64,000 nt of DNA. Origin: Siphonodentalium dalli (Eukaryota; Mollusca; Scaphopoda; Gadilida; Siphonodentaliidae). The position numbers were made by a program, and so were the translations under genes. Location: positions 116,756,754-116,820,753 of the forward strand of contig CP136061.1 of the NCBI GenBank assembly GCA_032622095.1, in the 5' to 3' direction. The notes under the pieces were generated by a model that did not search any database, was not told the origin of the DNA, and saw only the letters and a list, made by a program, of their open reading frames with translations. Below, one piece after another: positions 35,032 through 46,860 of the stretch (position 1 is the stretch's first letter; each line of letters opens with the position of its first letter).

Positions 35032-35450
35032 TCTCATATATATTTTGAAGACCTCTGTTTGTCTGTATGTTTGTATGTTTGTCTGTCATTGATACAAATC
35101 TACGATTCTCGACCGATCGGGACGAAACTTGGTACGTGTGTGTAGTTTGACCAGGCGGTGAACGTTGTCGTATTGGCGAGCCCGTGCGGCGCCCGCTTCG
35201 CGCATGCGCAGACGAGATCTCGGAAACGGGTGGAGCTATCGACTTGAAATTTGCTATGTGAATGTACCTTGCCCCGATTACGAATTTGATCGGGTCGCCG
35301 AGCCCGTGCGACGCCAGCTTCGCGCATGCGCAGACGAGATCTCGGAAACGGGTGCTATCGACTTGAAATTTGGTTTTTTGAAACGGGTGGAGCTATCGAC
35401 TTGAAATTTGGTTTTTGAATAGCCCGGACAACGTCGGGCTCATCGGCTAG
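35032..35450 (+). mobile_element. Helitron-like non-autonomous element
   Basis: Starts TCTCATATATATTTTGAAGA and ends with a hairpin (AGCCCG...CGGGCT at 35,421-35,440) followed by CATCGGCTAG, then T. TC at the 5' end, CTAG at the 3' end, a hairpin about 6-10 nt before it and insertion before T are Helitron hallmarks (family knowledge). The body has GTTTGTCTGTATGTTTGTAT, a GACGAAACTTGGTACGTGTG block, and a duplicated GGTGGAGCTATCGACTTGAA / CGCATGCGCAGACGAGATCT unit (35,200-35,270 and 35,322-35,400). No Rep/helicase. The 52,621-53,526 element has the same layout. Confidence 0.7.
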
Positions 35451-35498
35451 TTAATATATAATTGTAAACGACAACCTATTGCATATATACTTATAAAA

Positions 35499-36011
35499 AT
35501 GTTTAGATCCAGTAACTTTAAAATCTTCAAACCTCAACTTTATATGCAAGTAGCATATAAAACCCATATATTAAATTACACAAATCTCAAATACAACAAC
35601 ATCAAATATGTTTCTAGTCAATCCAACAGTATAATAGTGGACCAACTATTTAACCTACAACGAGATATAATTGACACCTGGTCAAGAATATATCCTAAGC
35701 ATAATGACTGTAACATGGAATTTACTGATGATAATTCACAATCAGAGGTTGAAGAAGAATTTGGATCCCTTAACGAACTTCTCTCTGAATTTACTTATCA
35801 AATTACAGAGTTTGAACAAGTTGTACAAACTATACATAGTAAGACATGTGTAGATGAGAACATTAGCTATGCAGAAAGTGTCGTAGATTCATTAGGAAGA
35901 TGTACAAAGATTTGCAAATACATGTTATGTACAACATCTACAAATATTACTTCATGGCGGACATTGACTTTGAGTCACAAATGGTATACTAAATATAGAT
36001 GTGTTCTATGA
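35499..36011 (+). CDS. Unrecognised 170-codon open frame
   Basis: Opens 48 bp after the Helitron-like end and runs 170 codons in AT-rich DNA, longer than expected by chance. The protein has a basic, Asn/Lys/Tyr-rich first third. An acidic middle follows (FTDDNSQSEVEEEFGSLNEL, about residues 76-95), then a helical stretch and four scattered Cys. There is no signal peptide, transmembrane segment or known motif. After the stop (36,012) the sequence TGGTATACTAAATATAGATG is partly repeated, so the end may be degenerate. It could be a small retrogene, an exon or a chance frame. Confidence 0.25.
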   Translation: MFRSSNFKIFKPQLYMQVAYKTHILNYTNLKYNNIKYVSSQSNSIIVDQLFNLQRDIIDTWSRIYPKHNDCNMEFTDDNSQSEVEEEFGSLNELLSEFTYQITEFEQVVQTIHSKTCVDENISYAESVVDSLGRCTKICKYMLCTTSTNITSWRTLTLSHKWYTKYRCVL

Positions 36012-37320
36012 TTTAGTCACAAATGTTATACTGATTATAGATATGATGTTTCTATGATATCTTACTGATTTTTTACCTATAAAGGTAGTTTCTATAATAA
36101 CACAGAATAATTACTAAAACTACACGGGAATGGGTTGGGCCCAAAAATGTTAAACTCCCGGTGAGCATGATCTTGTCGGTAATTTTAGCCGGATGCGACG
36201 GCTACGGCCGGGGCATAGCTTGATTAGTACATATACCTTCTTGCTAGTTAAGTGCCGAAAAGGATAAACATGGCAACCGTTTAGGAAGTCATGAATCAAG
36301 CGCTAGCAACTGATGACGCTTCCGGTGTCAATTCTATCTTTCCAAAATGTGGGAGCTCTTTGTTAAAGTTCAAAATTATCTATTTTGGCTATTCAACTTT
36401 ACTTTGGTATGTACGTTCCAAATCTTTTCCAAATTTCTGTAAACCGCTCCTGGATCATGCCTCACAAATCTTATATCATGATGGACGGGGAAACCTGTAT
36501 CTGTACAAATTGGGCAACAGAACCTTAAACCACCCCCATATCTTTAATATGCTTTACAGCTACGTTCCTTTTCCATCATGATATACACACACCCGTTTTA
36601 TGCACGTATCACGTGAAAAATTATATTTATAGCGACAGAATTATCAGTCATTTTACTATTCTATATCCTTTGTTGACTTATAGATAGCCGAGGGTTCGCC
36701 CTCGGTTACCAGTCGATCTTCCATACTAGTTTTTTCCTGCTAGTCCGTGGGGTCGGTGTGGTGCAGTCCACCCAGGTTGTAGATTACTAGGCCTTGACAT
36801 CACCTTTGCCATTTGGCATAAACCATAAAACAAATACACATGCCGGCAGCGTTCAGCCATTGCGTAGCGAGGGGACTGAACTCTGTTTTGCAGCTTGGTA
36901 AGGTCCAATGACAAGACACATTTTTATTGAACGTTTTAAAAGCTCCTGTATTTCGCAAACATAAATCAATAGCTGGGCAACAAAAGATATTGAAATATTT
37001 CGCCATTTTTAATGATCACTCATTACCCCAGCTCACGATTCCGAACATTCAAGTGCCGATAAGTCGATAAGAACGTATTTTACGAAAAGGCCACACCGTT
37101 CCAGGTTGAAGGTACACAATAACCCGCTCCAAATAGCATCAGATATGTATACGCAATGACGCCCATTTTTGACCATCTATAGAATACTTAATTGTTTACT
37201 GTATGCACCAATCGATCCCACCATTATACGTTATATACAATTTTATATAATAATGGACTTACTACGGACAAAGCATCGGAAGGGTGATAACCCAATATAG
37301 AACTTACTTTCAACGAAATA
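36012..37320. other. No gene seen; hairpin at 36,688-36,705 and a repeat end at 36,838-36,876
   Basis: 36,688-36,705 is a perfect 7-bp stem with a TTCG loop (CCGAGGG-TTCG-CCCTCGG). 36,838-36,876 repeats 34,983-35,021 (GCGTTCAGCCATTGCGTAGC, then GAGGGGAC). Both look like ends of mobile elements. GGATGCGACGGCTACGGCC near 36,192 is a GC island within AT-rich DNA. Confidence 0.5.
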
Positions 37321-38575
37321 ATGGAGATCTCTGAAACAATTTTCAACACCACAAATGATAAAGTTTGTCCGTATATAAGTCAAATTCACCTATTGTGTGG
37401 GTGGTCTATGGTACCTAAACCCGGGAAATACCACAAAATACCCACAAAAGATAGACCAGTTAGCTTATTATCATACACGAGAAAACTTTTCCAACGGCTA
37501 GTAAGTAGCAGAATCAAATCCCATCTCGAGGGTACTTACTTCTTTATATTTCAAAGGCTTAAAGAAACGGCAAAGATGGTATTGCACATGTATATAGACT
37601 CACAGAAGATATACTAACGGCAATATATAGGGAATGGGAAACCGGGGCACTTTTCCTAGATGTATAAACGCGTTCGATTCAGTATGGTACAATGTCCTTA
37701 ATATAAAATAAGAATGACAACATACCTCCCCAAATATGGTAAGACTTCTATCATCATTCCTCACACATAGAACCATACAAGTCAAAATCAACGACGAAAT
37801 ATCATAAAGTGTCTTTTTAAAAGCTGGGACCCCTCAAGCATCAGTACCCAGTCATCTGCTATTATTAATAGACTTTCAATTTGCTGATGTCATTGGGCTG
37901 TGGACATCTGGCAACTCTGTTATATGTATGGATATAAGACTAAAAAAGACTGCTTCGTTTATTAGAACAATGGTACTCAGAATCAAATTAACCCACATAA
38001 AACACAATTAGTAGAATTTGGGAATAAACGAAATTACTCAAAGCCAAACTCTCTGTCTTTGACACAACAATCGTACAATCTAACGAATCCATACTATCGG
38101 GATACACTCTAAACTTAAACTAAAAAAAAATACCTAACCAATATTTCCACCAAAGCAAGACAAAAAATAACTGCCCTATTAACAAGACTCCAAGGCACTG
38201 GGTGGGGGTCAACCCATCCACTCTAATTAAAGTACACAACCAATTTATAAGACCAGTGATTGGCTGTGGGGTAATTATGACAGCATAATGTAAACCAACC
38301 CTGCTAAATAAATTACAAGTTGCCCAGAATATGGCCATCAGAAATGGACTAAAACAACGGATACGCCCCCTGTAATGACCCGACACTTGTCTGCAGACAT
38401 CCCCTTAATTATAGATAGGCTAAAACATCTTGCTGAAGAAACACTCAATAGTACCAGTAGCTCCAGCCGCATGCGTGAGCTTCATATTAGGAAGACCATC
38501 CTCGCTGAAAGCTATATACGAGCTTAGCAAGCCCCTATGAAAACGACGAGGATATTATTATTATTATTAACAGAC
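37321..38575 (+). pseudogene. Decayed LINE reverse transcriptase (CR1/Jockey-like), plus strand
   Basis: Fragments in three frames keep the order of a reverse transcriptase. VPKPGKYHK and RPVSLLSYTRKLFQRLVSS (about 37,410-37,510) are the finger motifs. Then comes ALFLDV followed by a degraded KAFDSVW at 37,650-37,685, then an AGTPQASVPSHLLLL degraded from the PQGS..SP..F block (37,820-37,870). The distal ISTKARQKITALLTRLQGTG and KVHNQFIRPVIGCG are at 38,140-38,270. It ends in an ATT trinucleotide run (38,554-38,570), a typical tail. Multiple stops and shifts show it is old. No endonuclease is visible, so it is 5'-truncated. This is a different lineage from LINEs A-D. Confidence 0.75.
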
Positions 38576-38579
38576 ATCA

Positions 38580-40540
38580 TTACTACCAACATCAAAATAT
38601 AGGATAGCGGGCTAATGCCCTAGATGGCTCACCGGGCGTGGATGGAAGCCACCGGACGGAGATGGAAAGGTTGGTCGTACCCGTAGTATAAGCCATTGAG
38701 TAATTATCGACTTCAAACGAATTACTAACAAACACTGCTGATCTTCAAATACCTTTACAGAAACTAGCAATGTGTTCAACACATTCCAACTCAAACGATA
38801 ACACCACCAAGGGGGATCCGGCGTAAAAACAGATCCAGCACAAGTATACAGGGTGGGCGCAAGGGACTTCAGACCCACAAGTGGTCAAACTTATAACTCT
38901 CATCGAGTTGGGACGGGCATATACCCACATATGTTCGACCCGCTTGCGGCTCTGGCCTTTCTTCAGTAGTCGAGGGAAGGCTTACCAAGAACACATATTA
39001 TCATTGTCCAAACCTGTAAATAAATCATTTTATTTAAAAATAAATACAAACAAAATAAAAACAAAAATAATTGACTGTTTATTGAATGCATATCCCCACC
39101 AATAATAATGCCAATCACGTTTATATCAGTTGTTTCAAAAATGTACCAAAATAATGTATGTCTAGAATTTGTCAATACATGATTCAACCCACGGCCGTGC
39201 CGCAGTCATGACCTGTCACACATATACCATTATCCAGTAGGCGGGCGAGATAAATCATAATGACACCTCATATCCAATGTAAAAGCTCTCTTAATAAACA
39301 TATATGGGCCGTGAAAAGGCTCGCCTTCAGGCCTGCACAGCTCTCGGTGACATCCATAGAATTATTAACACAGCATCACCGTCTAAAATAAAAGAAAAGA
39401 TAGATAATCACAACCATACACTATCAGTTACACAAACACCGTGCTAGTAGAGTGACGTACCATTTATAGCACAGTCATAAAATCCATGAGTTGTACAATG
39501 TGGTCGACCCTATCCGCCCGCTCATTGGCTTTCAAACTGTTGATTGAACACGACGTACTAATAATATTCTCCTTCTGCAATAGATTTAACCAAATCAACG
39601 GAATTTTGCCCTTACATTTCGGCAACTGTATTAAGGATATCGTATAACGTGACAAAGATGGCCGTATTAGCTTTTATGCCCTCACTCACACGAATGCCTG
39701 CCATTGCAAGACTACGACTCCGATTTTTTTGTTGGTATCACGTCCATATTTTTAAACGATATATTTGATTGACAAAATTAACTGGAATACCAGAAGTAAA
39801 AAAATAATAAAGCAAAAAAGTATAAGTATTGTGGATTCTTGTAAATTAGGGTCCCAGGATGAGGAGAGGGACCATCATTTTTCAAAAATATCTCACTGTT
39901 TTAGCTACATGTACAACTCCATTGCGTGCAATGCACCCGCCATCAGTTGAAAAATATGTGACCATTTGCTTTTTAGGGACTTTCTTCTGGTATAGGAAAC
40001 CAGGTAATCGAAGAAGCTGTCTATATTGCCCATATTTCACCAATGCCTCATTCAAAACTGATAAGTTACAACATATTGAAGCAGAAAATGAAATTTGTGA
40101 GCTATATATCTCCAACATTTCCTAAGATATCAGATGCATACTGGTGTATTTTGTGATACTGGTGTATTTTGATACAAATGGCCAGGCATACATTCATACC
40201 TCATAGATTTTATAACTGAATTACCTCAGACATTTGAAAAGCAACACGAAAAACTAGTATATATTATAATTGGACATAATTATATTATAATTACCCCTAA
40301 TAGCTTTTAAAAAACTATTGTGAACTCCTTTACAGTCATCCGTCAAACCGAAACCAAAACGAGATTTCGACATGTTCTTGTTTTTTTCTGAGAACGTTGA
40401 CCAAACAATACAACAACACTAAAATTAATTTGGATGAGGCATTGCGCAGTATACATGCATGAATTATAGATGTTGCAGAATATTTCAGCTGTGTATGCTG
40501 CGTGTAACGTTGTTTTTATTGCTATTAATAAGAATATTTC
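38580..40540. other. No gene seen
   Basis: No supportable coding frame. A short frame near 39,859-40,125 has no recognisable features. Confidence 0.35.
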
Positions 40541-40547
40541 GACTCAG

Positions 40548-40660
40548 GCTGATATGAGGTTCCCTGGGGCTGATGTCTATGGTACATGGTATGAACTGAA
40601 ATGATATGCTCTCAATGTTAACCGATGGCGTGAACAAAGGGTAAAATCTACAAACATGAG
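40548..40660 (+). repeat. Isolated fragment of the 185-bp satellite
   Basis: TGAACTGAAATGATATGCTC followed by TCAATGTTAACCGATGGCGTGA..AAAGGGTA matches the second half of the satellite unit at 4.3-6.85 kb (compare ACTGAAATGATTGCTG and ATATTAACTGAGG at 4745-4772). Confidence 0.55.
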
Positions 40661-40804
40661 GATGTTTACCCACGTGTGCAAACGAAGGTCGTTTGAAATA
40701 TAGTAAACCCGCTTGTTTGGGATATTACATACTAATTGATAGGCATCGATTTTACGCGACTGTAATATTGCTAGATATGGCTGGTATCTTGAGATACACC
40801 ATAC

Positions 40805-41509
40805 CTATTTGAAATATCACCTAATACGCACACGCTCTTTAAAGGCACGTCTTCAAACAGCTCCGTTATTCGTCAATAAATATTAAGTATCTTACGCTAT
40901 CCAATCGTTTGCGTATTGGCTGGACATATTCAATGAGACACATTCAATATTGTCCTGTGTCAATAGTATCTACATTCGCACGTTAGAAGCACTACTTTAA
41001 ACATCTCCGTTATTTCGTCAATAAGTATTAAGTATCTTCCACTATCAAATCGTGTGCGTATGGGCTGCAATTATTAATTGAAATAGTCCGTGTGTACATA
41101 TAATCTATACATTACCTCGCTGGCCACGAGTTTGGCAGATACGACATAGATACCACATGACGTAGTACCATTCTACACAAAATGAATATCTACATGTAGA
41201 AACAGACTAAGGCGAAAATAATACAATAACACATTCCTGGTAACTGTACAGCTAATTTGTCACTAATGGTATATGGCATATGATCTAGAAGGAACGCTTA
41301 ATTTCTAACACAATATTGAATACACTTCTCATTACGTAGCTCCAATCGGATAATTTTGTCTGAAGCCCAATGTGTGATGACATCCTATATTTATTGCAAA
41401 TGCACATTGATCCACTGGGCTATATTTGCGAAATATAGCAAAGCAGATGTTTCAATTCGGGGGTGGGGTGGGTAGCTGCGTGTTTTCAGGCACCCACCCC
41501 TTTATTTTT
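40805..41509 (+). repeat. 705-bp direct repeat, left copy
   Basis: From CTATTTGAAATATCACC to CACCCACCCCTTTATTTTT, matched over the full length by 42,924-43,627 with about eleven differences (ten substitutions, one single-base gap, by eye). It contains an internal diverged duplication: CTCCGTTATTCGTCAATAAA at 40,860 and CTCCGTTATTTCGTCAATAA at 41,001. The copy ends exactly where LINE C begins. Confidence 0.95.
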
Positions 41510-42923
41510 TAACGAATCGCGGCGTGATTACAATCGTCAACAGCGTAGATGGACGCTTGGCAGAGAAATTATAAAAGAATCCACTGAATGTCGTCACCTT
41601 GGAATAGTTCAGTCAAAATTTGATCACAATACAGTCCGCGCAGACGAAGCATCGCAGAAAATGCGCAGTAGTTACTTTTCGTTAGCAGGCAAAAAATCAC
41701 TTCAGATGGCTACACCAGTTACGATGTGCAAACTACTACACAGTGTCCTTATTCCGAAAGCTCTCTATGGATCTGAGCTTCTATCGAACCCCAACAACGA
41801 ACAGATACACACCATCGAAAAGTCACTTCGCACATGCGTGAAACACATGCAGTCTCTTCCCAGCCGCGCAAGTACAAACCTCTATCTGAGTCTTGTTGGA
41901 ATCATTCCTATTCGAAGGCAGCTTCATTTGAGGAAACTAGCTTTCCTCGCAGATCTAATCCACTTGCCTGCTACAAGAGATATTCCTCTTCGTGTATTCT
42001 TATGTAAACTCTACCACTATAATTTGTTCGGAGTGAAAACCACAGGATTCGTTTCTGACATCATCGATATTCTTAGAATCTATGATCTCGACTCTCACCT
42101 TAACCACTTTCTGTCAAGTGGATTCTTCATGACCAAAGCCAGTTGGAAACGTCTCACAAAAGCAACGGTCAAGGAGCGTCATTTTGAAGAGTGGCTGTCA
42201 TCCTGTGTGAATGCAAATAACCAGATGCGATTTCTTCCACATGCGGTCCCAATGTCATCATGGAGTATATGGAAACTCCTGGCAGATCATCCAGAACAAT
42301 CTCAGGAGTTGAAAAATCTGGCACAGCTTCTCAACCGAACACTCTTCACCAACAATTCTAAATGTAAGCTATGTGGGTGTATATATAACAATGAAATCGA
42401 ACATATCACCTCTTCGTGTAACACTCCTGTCATGCATGCTCTAAGATACCATTACTGGTGCATGATCATAGACCGTTTCGGCACGGATACGTTCGTCACT
42501 CTAGACTCTCTGCATCAAGACCACTTCCATGCGATCCTGTTCGGTGCCGCATTTGGTCGCCAAATTCTTCTCGGAGTTTTGTGGAGCGACTTCATTCTTG
42601 CTTCTGCAACATTCCTCTTCACGTGCACACAACTAATCCGCCCAAGATAACTTATGGGTGTTGCTAGCCCATACGGATGCGAGTGCGCTTCTTTCGTGTG
42701 CCATTTCATTTATTGCACATTTCTGATAATCGCAGGTTCTTCGACGCCTCAACAGTCTGAACTATCTTTCTATATTCTGTTCCTAAATTGCAAAACATGT
42801 ATATATCTTGAAACGATGTACATACCACGCATTATAGGCCATATAATATGTGTGGCCATACGCATAATACACTTGTATATACATATTCTCCTTTATTGGA
42901 GGTAAATAAATAAATAAAATGCA
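41510..42923 (+). mobile_element. LINE C: 5'-truncated LINE bracketed by the 705-bp direct repeats
   Basis: The insert between the two direct repeats starts inside the RT region, contains the C-terminal coding part and about 250 bp of 3' region, and ends in a TAAA tail (GGTAAATAAATAAATAAAAT at 42,901-42,920). 5' truncation at the left edge and a simple tail at the right edge are the two ends of a normal target-primed insertion. The direct repeats therefore sit in the position of a target-site duplication. Confidence 0.85.
41512..42650 (+). pseudogene. LINE C ORF2 C-terminal part
   Basis: The open frame starts upstream at 41,463 inside the direct repeat, so its first 16 codons are not element sequence. 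The element part begins NESRRDYNRQQRRWTLG, equivalent to the NETKSEFSRQDRLWNLG region of LINE B. The YADD-type catalytic centre is already lost. It keeps CRHLGIVQSKFDHNT, IPKALYGSELLSNPN, LYLSLVGIIPI and the CKLCGC...EIEHITSSC zinc-like motif near residue 302 of the frame, and stops at 42,650. No internal stop, so the truncated frame is still fairly fresh. Confidence 0.85.
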
Positions 42924-43627
42924 CTATTTGAAATATCACCTAATACGCACACGATCTTTAAAGGCACGTCTTCAAACAGCTCCGTTATTCGTCAATAAAT
43001 ATTACGTATCTTACGCTATCCAATCGTTTGCGTATTGGCTGGACATATTTAATGAGACACATTCAATATTGTCCTGTGTCAATAGTATCTACATTCGCAC
43101 GTTAGAAGCACTACTTTAAACATCTCCGTTATTTCGTCAATAAGTATTAAGTATCTTCCACTATCAAATCGTGTGCGTATGGGCTGCATTATTAATTGAA
43201 ATAGTCCGTGTGTACATATAATCTATACATTACCTCGCTGGCCACAAGTTTGGCAAATACGACATAGATACCACATGACGTAGTACCATTCTACACAAAA
43301 TGAATATCTACATGTAGAAACAGAATAAGGCGAAAATAATACAATAACACATTCCTGGTAACTGTACAGCTAATTTGTCACTAATGGTATATGGCATATG
43401 ATCTAGAAGGAACGCTTAATTTCTAACACAATATTGAATACACTTCTCATTACGTAGCTCCAATCGGATAAGGATGTCTGAAGCCCAATGTGTGATGACA
43501 TCCTATATTTATTGCAAATGCACATTGATCCACTGGGCTATATTTGCGAAATATAGCAAAGCAGATGTTTCAATTCGGGGGTGGGGTGGGTTGCTGCGTG
43601 TTTTCAGGCACCCACCCCTTTATTTTT
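42924..43627 (+). repeat. 705-bp direct repeat, right copy
   Basis: Second copy of 40,805-41,509, one base shorter (GCTGCATTATT against GCTGCAATTATT) and about 98 percent identical. It starts immediately after the LINE C tail. Confidence 0.95.
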
Positions 43628-43759
43628 ATTCAAATGTTTTACTCATTGTATGTCTAGACACCGCCCTCTTTAGAAGAATTTTCGTTAATACCTGCATATA
43701 GTTCAGGTATCCAATTCATCACATATCAAGTATGAGATTATCTGATACCAAATGTGTAG

Positions 43760-46700
43760 TTAACCCACCATGCCTGATGCTTCCTGAATGTTTCCGAAAA
43801 CCCTGAGCAAATGCATTTTCATATATATGCGAGTCTCCCGTAGGGAGCCTCGCATATATAAGATAATACATTGGCCTAACAATATTAAACTTGACCTCGT
43901 AATCCAGTATTTTTACATACCCCACAGGAGACTCGCATATATACGAGAATGCACTGGCACATGATACTTAATGCTGCACCAGCACATCTTCAGTCATGAA
44001 ATAATTAAGGTTAACTGAAATGTTTGTCAATCACCGATTTGTAGACAAGTTTCAAACTATATATATGAATAATAACCGTTTTTGGAGGTTTTGCTATCTT
44101 CAAGATACATGTAGTTGTTATACTCTCTTCCTAGATCTGGCAATATTAACACACGAGAAAAAGTACGAAGTATTATCAATGATGTTTTGATGATAAGTTA
44201 ACGATTAAAAATGCCATGTTAATACTATAGAGACAGATGCAAGGAAGTAAGAACAGACCAGAGCCACGAGTACATCTTCGTTGCGTTTCAAAGCTTTAAC
44301 TAATTTCATGACCGGAGCAGCGCTGGTGCAGCATTAATGATAAAGGCAATATATTCTGTTATATATGCGAGTCTCCAATATGGAGCATCGCATATAGAAG
44401 ATAATGCACTGGTTTACAATGTCAATGTAAATATTGTTAGGACAATGTATAATTATACGAGGCTCACTGTTAGTCCAGTGCATTTATGGTTTTACCCAGA
44501 ACTAATTGCAACAGAATTTTTTTTTGCTGGAATTGGTACATATACCCTCCATAAACAACATACTAAAAATCGGCAAAAATCGGAAAAAGGGAAATTAGTG
44601 AATTTCGTGAAAAAAAATTGAGAAAATTTGGTCAAATCATCAATTTATGGGTTTTCATGAATGTATATAAAAAATTCAAATTTACAAGTCCTACAAATAT
44701 CATGCCTATTTTGTCGACCACATTTTCCTGAATCCAGAACTGGAAACCATTCCCAGATTCCTTAAGTATTTTTCGAGTTGTGTGCCTTCAAAAACGCGAG
44801 TTTACCTGATTTCGGAGCCTTAATTTCGCAGAATGAGCCAAATGCCGTATTATATGGTTAATTATTTAAAAAACTAGAGCAAAATTAATTACTTTTACAC
44901 TGTTTTAGTAATTTCCTCACTAGATAAAACACAAAATATGATTAATATGTGCATCTATGAATAAGGAAAATAAAATATTCTCAAACAAAATGTGTGTTCC
45001 ATTGTATGGACTTAGCCAAATTTGCCTTGACACAGAACTCGTGTGATGAAATGCCATATTTGAGGTCATGTAACTCAATAAATTAATATCCATATGCTCT
45101 GCTTTTCTCATAACATTTTGAGAATACTAGATTGAACAAATTGTGAAGGAATTTCCAAATACATTGGTGAAGAAAATAAAATTATGGTCCTATGAACTCT
45201 TAGTCTAGCCTCTTTTTCCGAAAATGCTATTGTGGGACGTTTTTGTCAATTTTAAAAGGATTTTAGGCATATTCAGAAAAATTAATGAAAGTTTATTGTG
45301 TAAGATTATGTGATCTGTCTTCTTAAATCATTTTTTTGTTGAGAAAATAGCATTTCAATGGTTATACCAATGAATGTCACTGGATTTCACTCATCATTGT
45401 GGAAACATACTCCAAATTTGAACGGCAGAAAAATGGGGTAGGGGAAAGCATATCAACAAAATCTTAAAAATTATGCATCTTGAAGCAGAAAACTTTATAT
45501 TAACAGTTTCTGCTTACATTGTTCTTTCATACATAATTTCATATTTCCTTTGTTTATGTTTATTGACAGAGCTATAATATTTTTTGTCATAATTTGGCAG
45601 TGAAATGTCAAATTGGCTATTTTGAGATTGTTTTATACAACATAACCATACAATTCTAAATCAACGTCCGATCATGTATTAAGCAGTTTTATAATGCAAC
45701 AGGAATGTACACAAACTGGAAGAAAACAACATTGTGTCTGAAATGGCTGTAATTTGGTGATAAGATTGCATTTTGTGATTTTTCCTACCCCTATACCAAC
45801 GTTAAAATATGGAGTCAGTTTCCTGAAAAATGAAAAAAATCAAGTGAAATACTATGGCATAACCAATGTTAGGCTAATTTTTTATCACTAAATTGTTGTG
45901 GGAGGAAAGTTCAAATAATTTTACACATTAAAACACCCATTGTTTTTTGTTTTTATGGCCCAAAACCTTTTAGATTGGACAAAAATGCCTCAAACTGGCA
46001 TCTTTGGAAACAATCTAAAACTAAGTATTCAAAGGGCCATAAGTTGATTTTCTTAAATAATGTCCTGTTAATACCTTTACATTTTGTTCAATCCAACATA
46101 CTTAAAAGGTTATAAGAAAAGCATGGCATATGGGTATTAAATTATTGAGTTACATGACCTCAAATATTGCATTTCATCACACACGTTCAGTGTCAGAGGC
46201 AAAATTGGCCAAGTCCATACAGTGGAACACACATTTTGTTTGAGAATATAATCTTCTTCTTAATTATAGATACACATATTAATCATATTTTTGTGTTTAA
46301 TCTAGTGAGGAAATTACTATAACACTGAAAAATCCCTTCAGTTCGCTCTAGTTTTTTAAATAATTAATCATAAATAAGGCATTTTGGCTCATTCTTCGAA
46401 ATTGAGGCCCCGAAAATGGGCCGAAATCAGGTAAACTCGCGTTTTTGAAGGCACACAACTCGAAAAATACGTAATGAATCTGGGACTGGTTTTCAGTACT
46501 GGGTTCAGGAAATTGAGGTCGATACAATATACATACCATTTGTAGGATTTGTGAATTTGATTGTTTTTATATGCATCCATGAAAATCCATAAATTGATGA
46601 TTTGACCAAATTTCCCAAAATTTATTTCACGAAATTCACCAATTTCCCTTTTTCCGATTTTTGCCGATTTTTAGTATGTTGTTTATGGAGGGTTTATGTA

Positions 46701-46860
46701 CTTATTCCAGCAAAAAAAAATTCTGTTGCAATTAGTTCCGGGTGTGGCATTTTTTTCTCATAAATGCACTGGACTATGTGGAAGACTCGCATTTATAAGA
46801 TAATGTATTGGCACAGGGTTTTCGAAACATTTCAGGAAGCTCCAGACATGGAAGGGTTAA
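43760..46860. mobile_element. 3.1-kb piggyBac-type foldback element, TTAA target
   Basis: Flanked by TTAA (43,760-43,763 and 46,857-46,860) with ends CCCACCATGCCTG...CTTCCTGAA on the left and the complement CCCTTCCATGTCTGG...CTTCCTGAA on the right. TTAA duplications with CCC...GGG ends are the piggyBac signature (family knowledge). Most of its length is two long inverted arms (about 44,470-45,440 and 45,760-46,760, imperfect). They pair blocks such as GAACTAATTGCAACAGAATT, ATACTAAAAATCGGCAAAAA and GAGTTGTGTGCCTTCAAAAA with their complements. The left arm also carries hairpins at 43,822-43,862 and 44,358-44,397 and a nested insert. No transposase frame seen. Non-autonomous. Confidence 0.85.
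43977..44337. mobile_element. Nested MITE in the left arm of the foldback element
   Basis: TTAATGCTGCACCAGC at 43,978 is matched by its exact complement GCTGGTGCAGCATTAA at 44,322-44,337. The inner parts also pair: TCATGAAATAATTAA on the left against the complement of TTTAACTAATTTCATGA on the right. The right arm of the host element lacks this stretch. TGATA occurs at both flanks (43,972 and 44,338) as a possible short target duplication. Confidence 0.65.

Noticed and set aside
36688-36705. Intrinsic transcription terminator (perfect GC stem with TTCG loop)
   Set aside because: Bacterial-type terminators are not expected here and no T-run follows at once; more likely a mobile-element end.
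40805-43627. LTR retrotransposon with 705-bp LTRs
   Set aside because: The repeats lack TG...CA ends, no primer-binding site or polypurine tract is seen, and the inside is a non-LTR (LINE) 3' fragment with its own tail.
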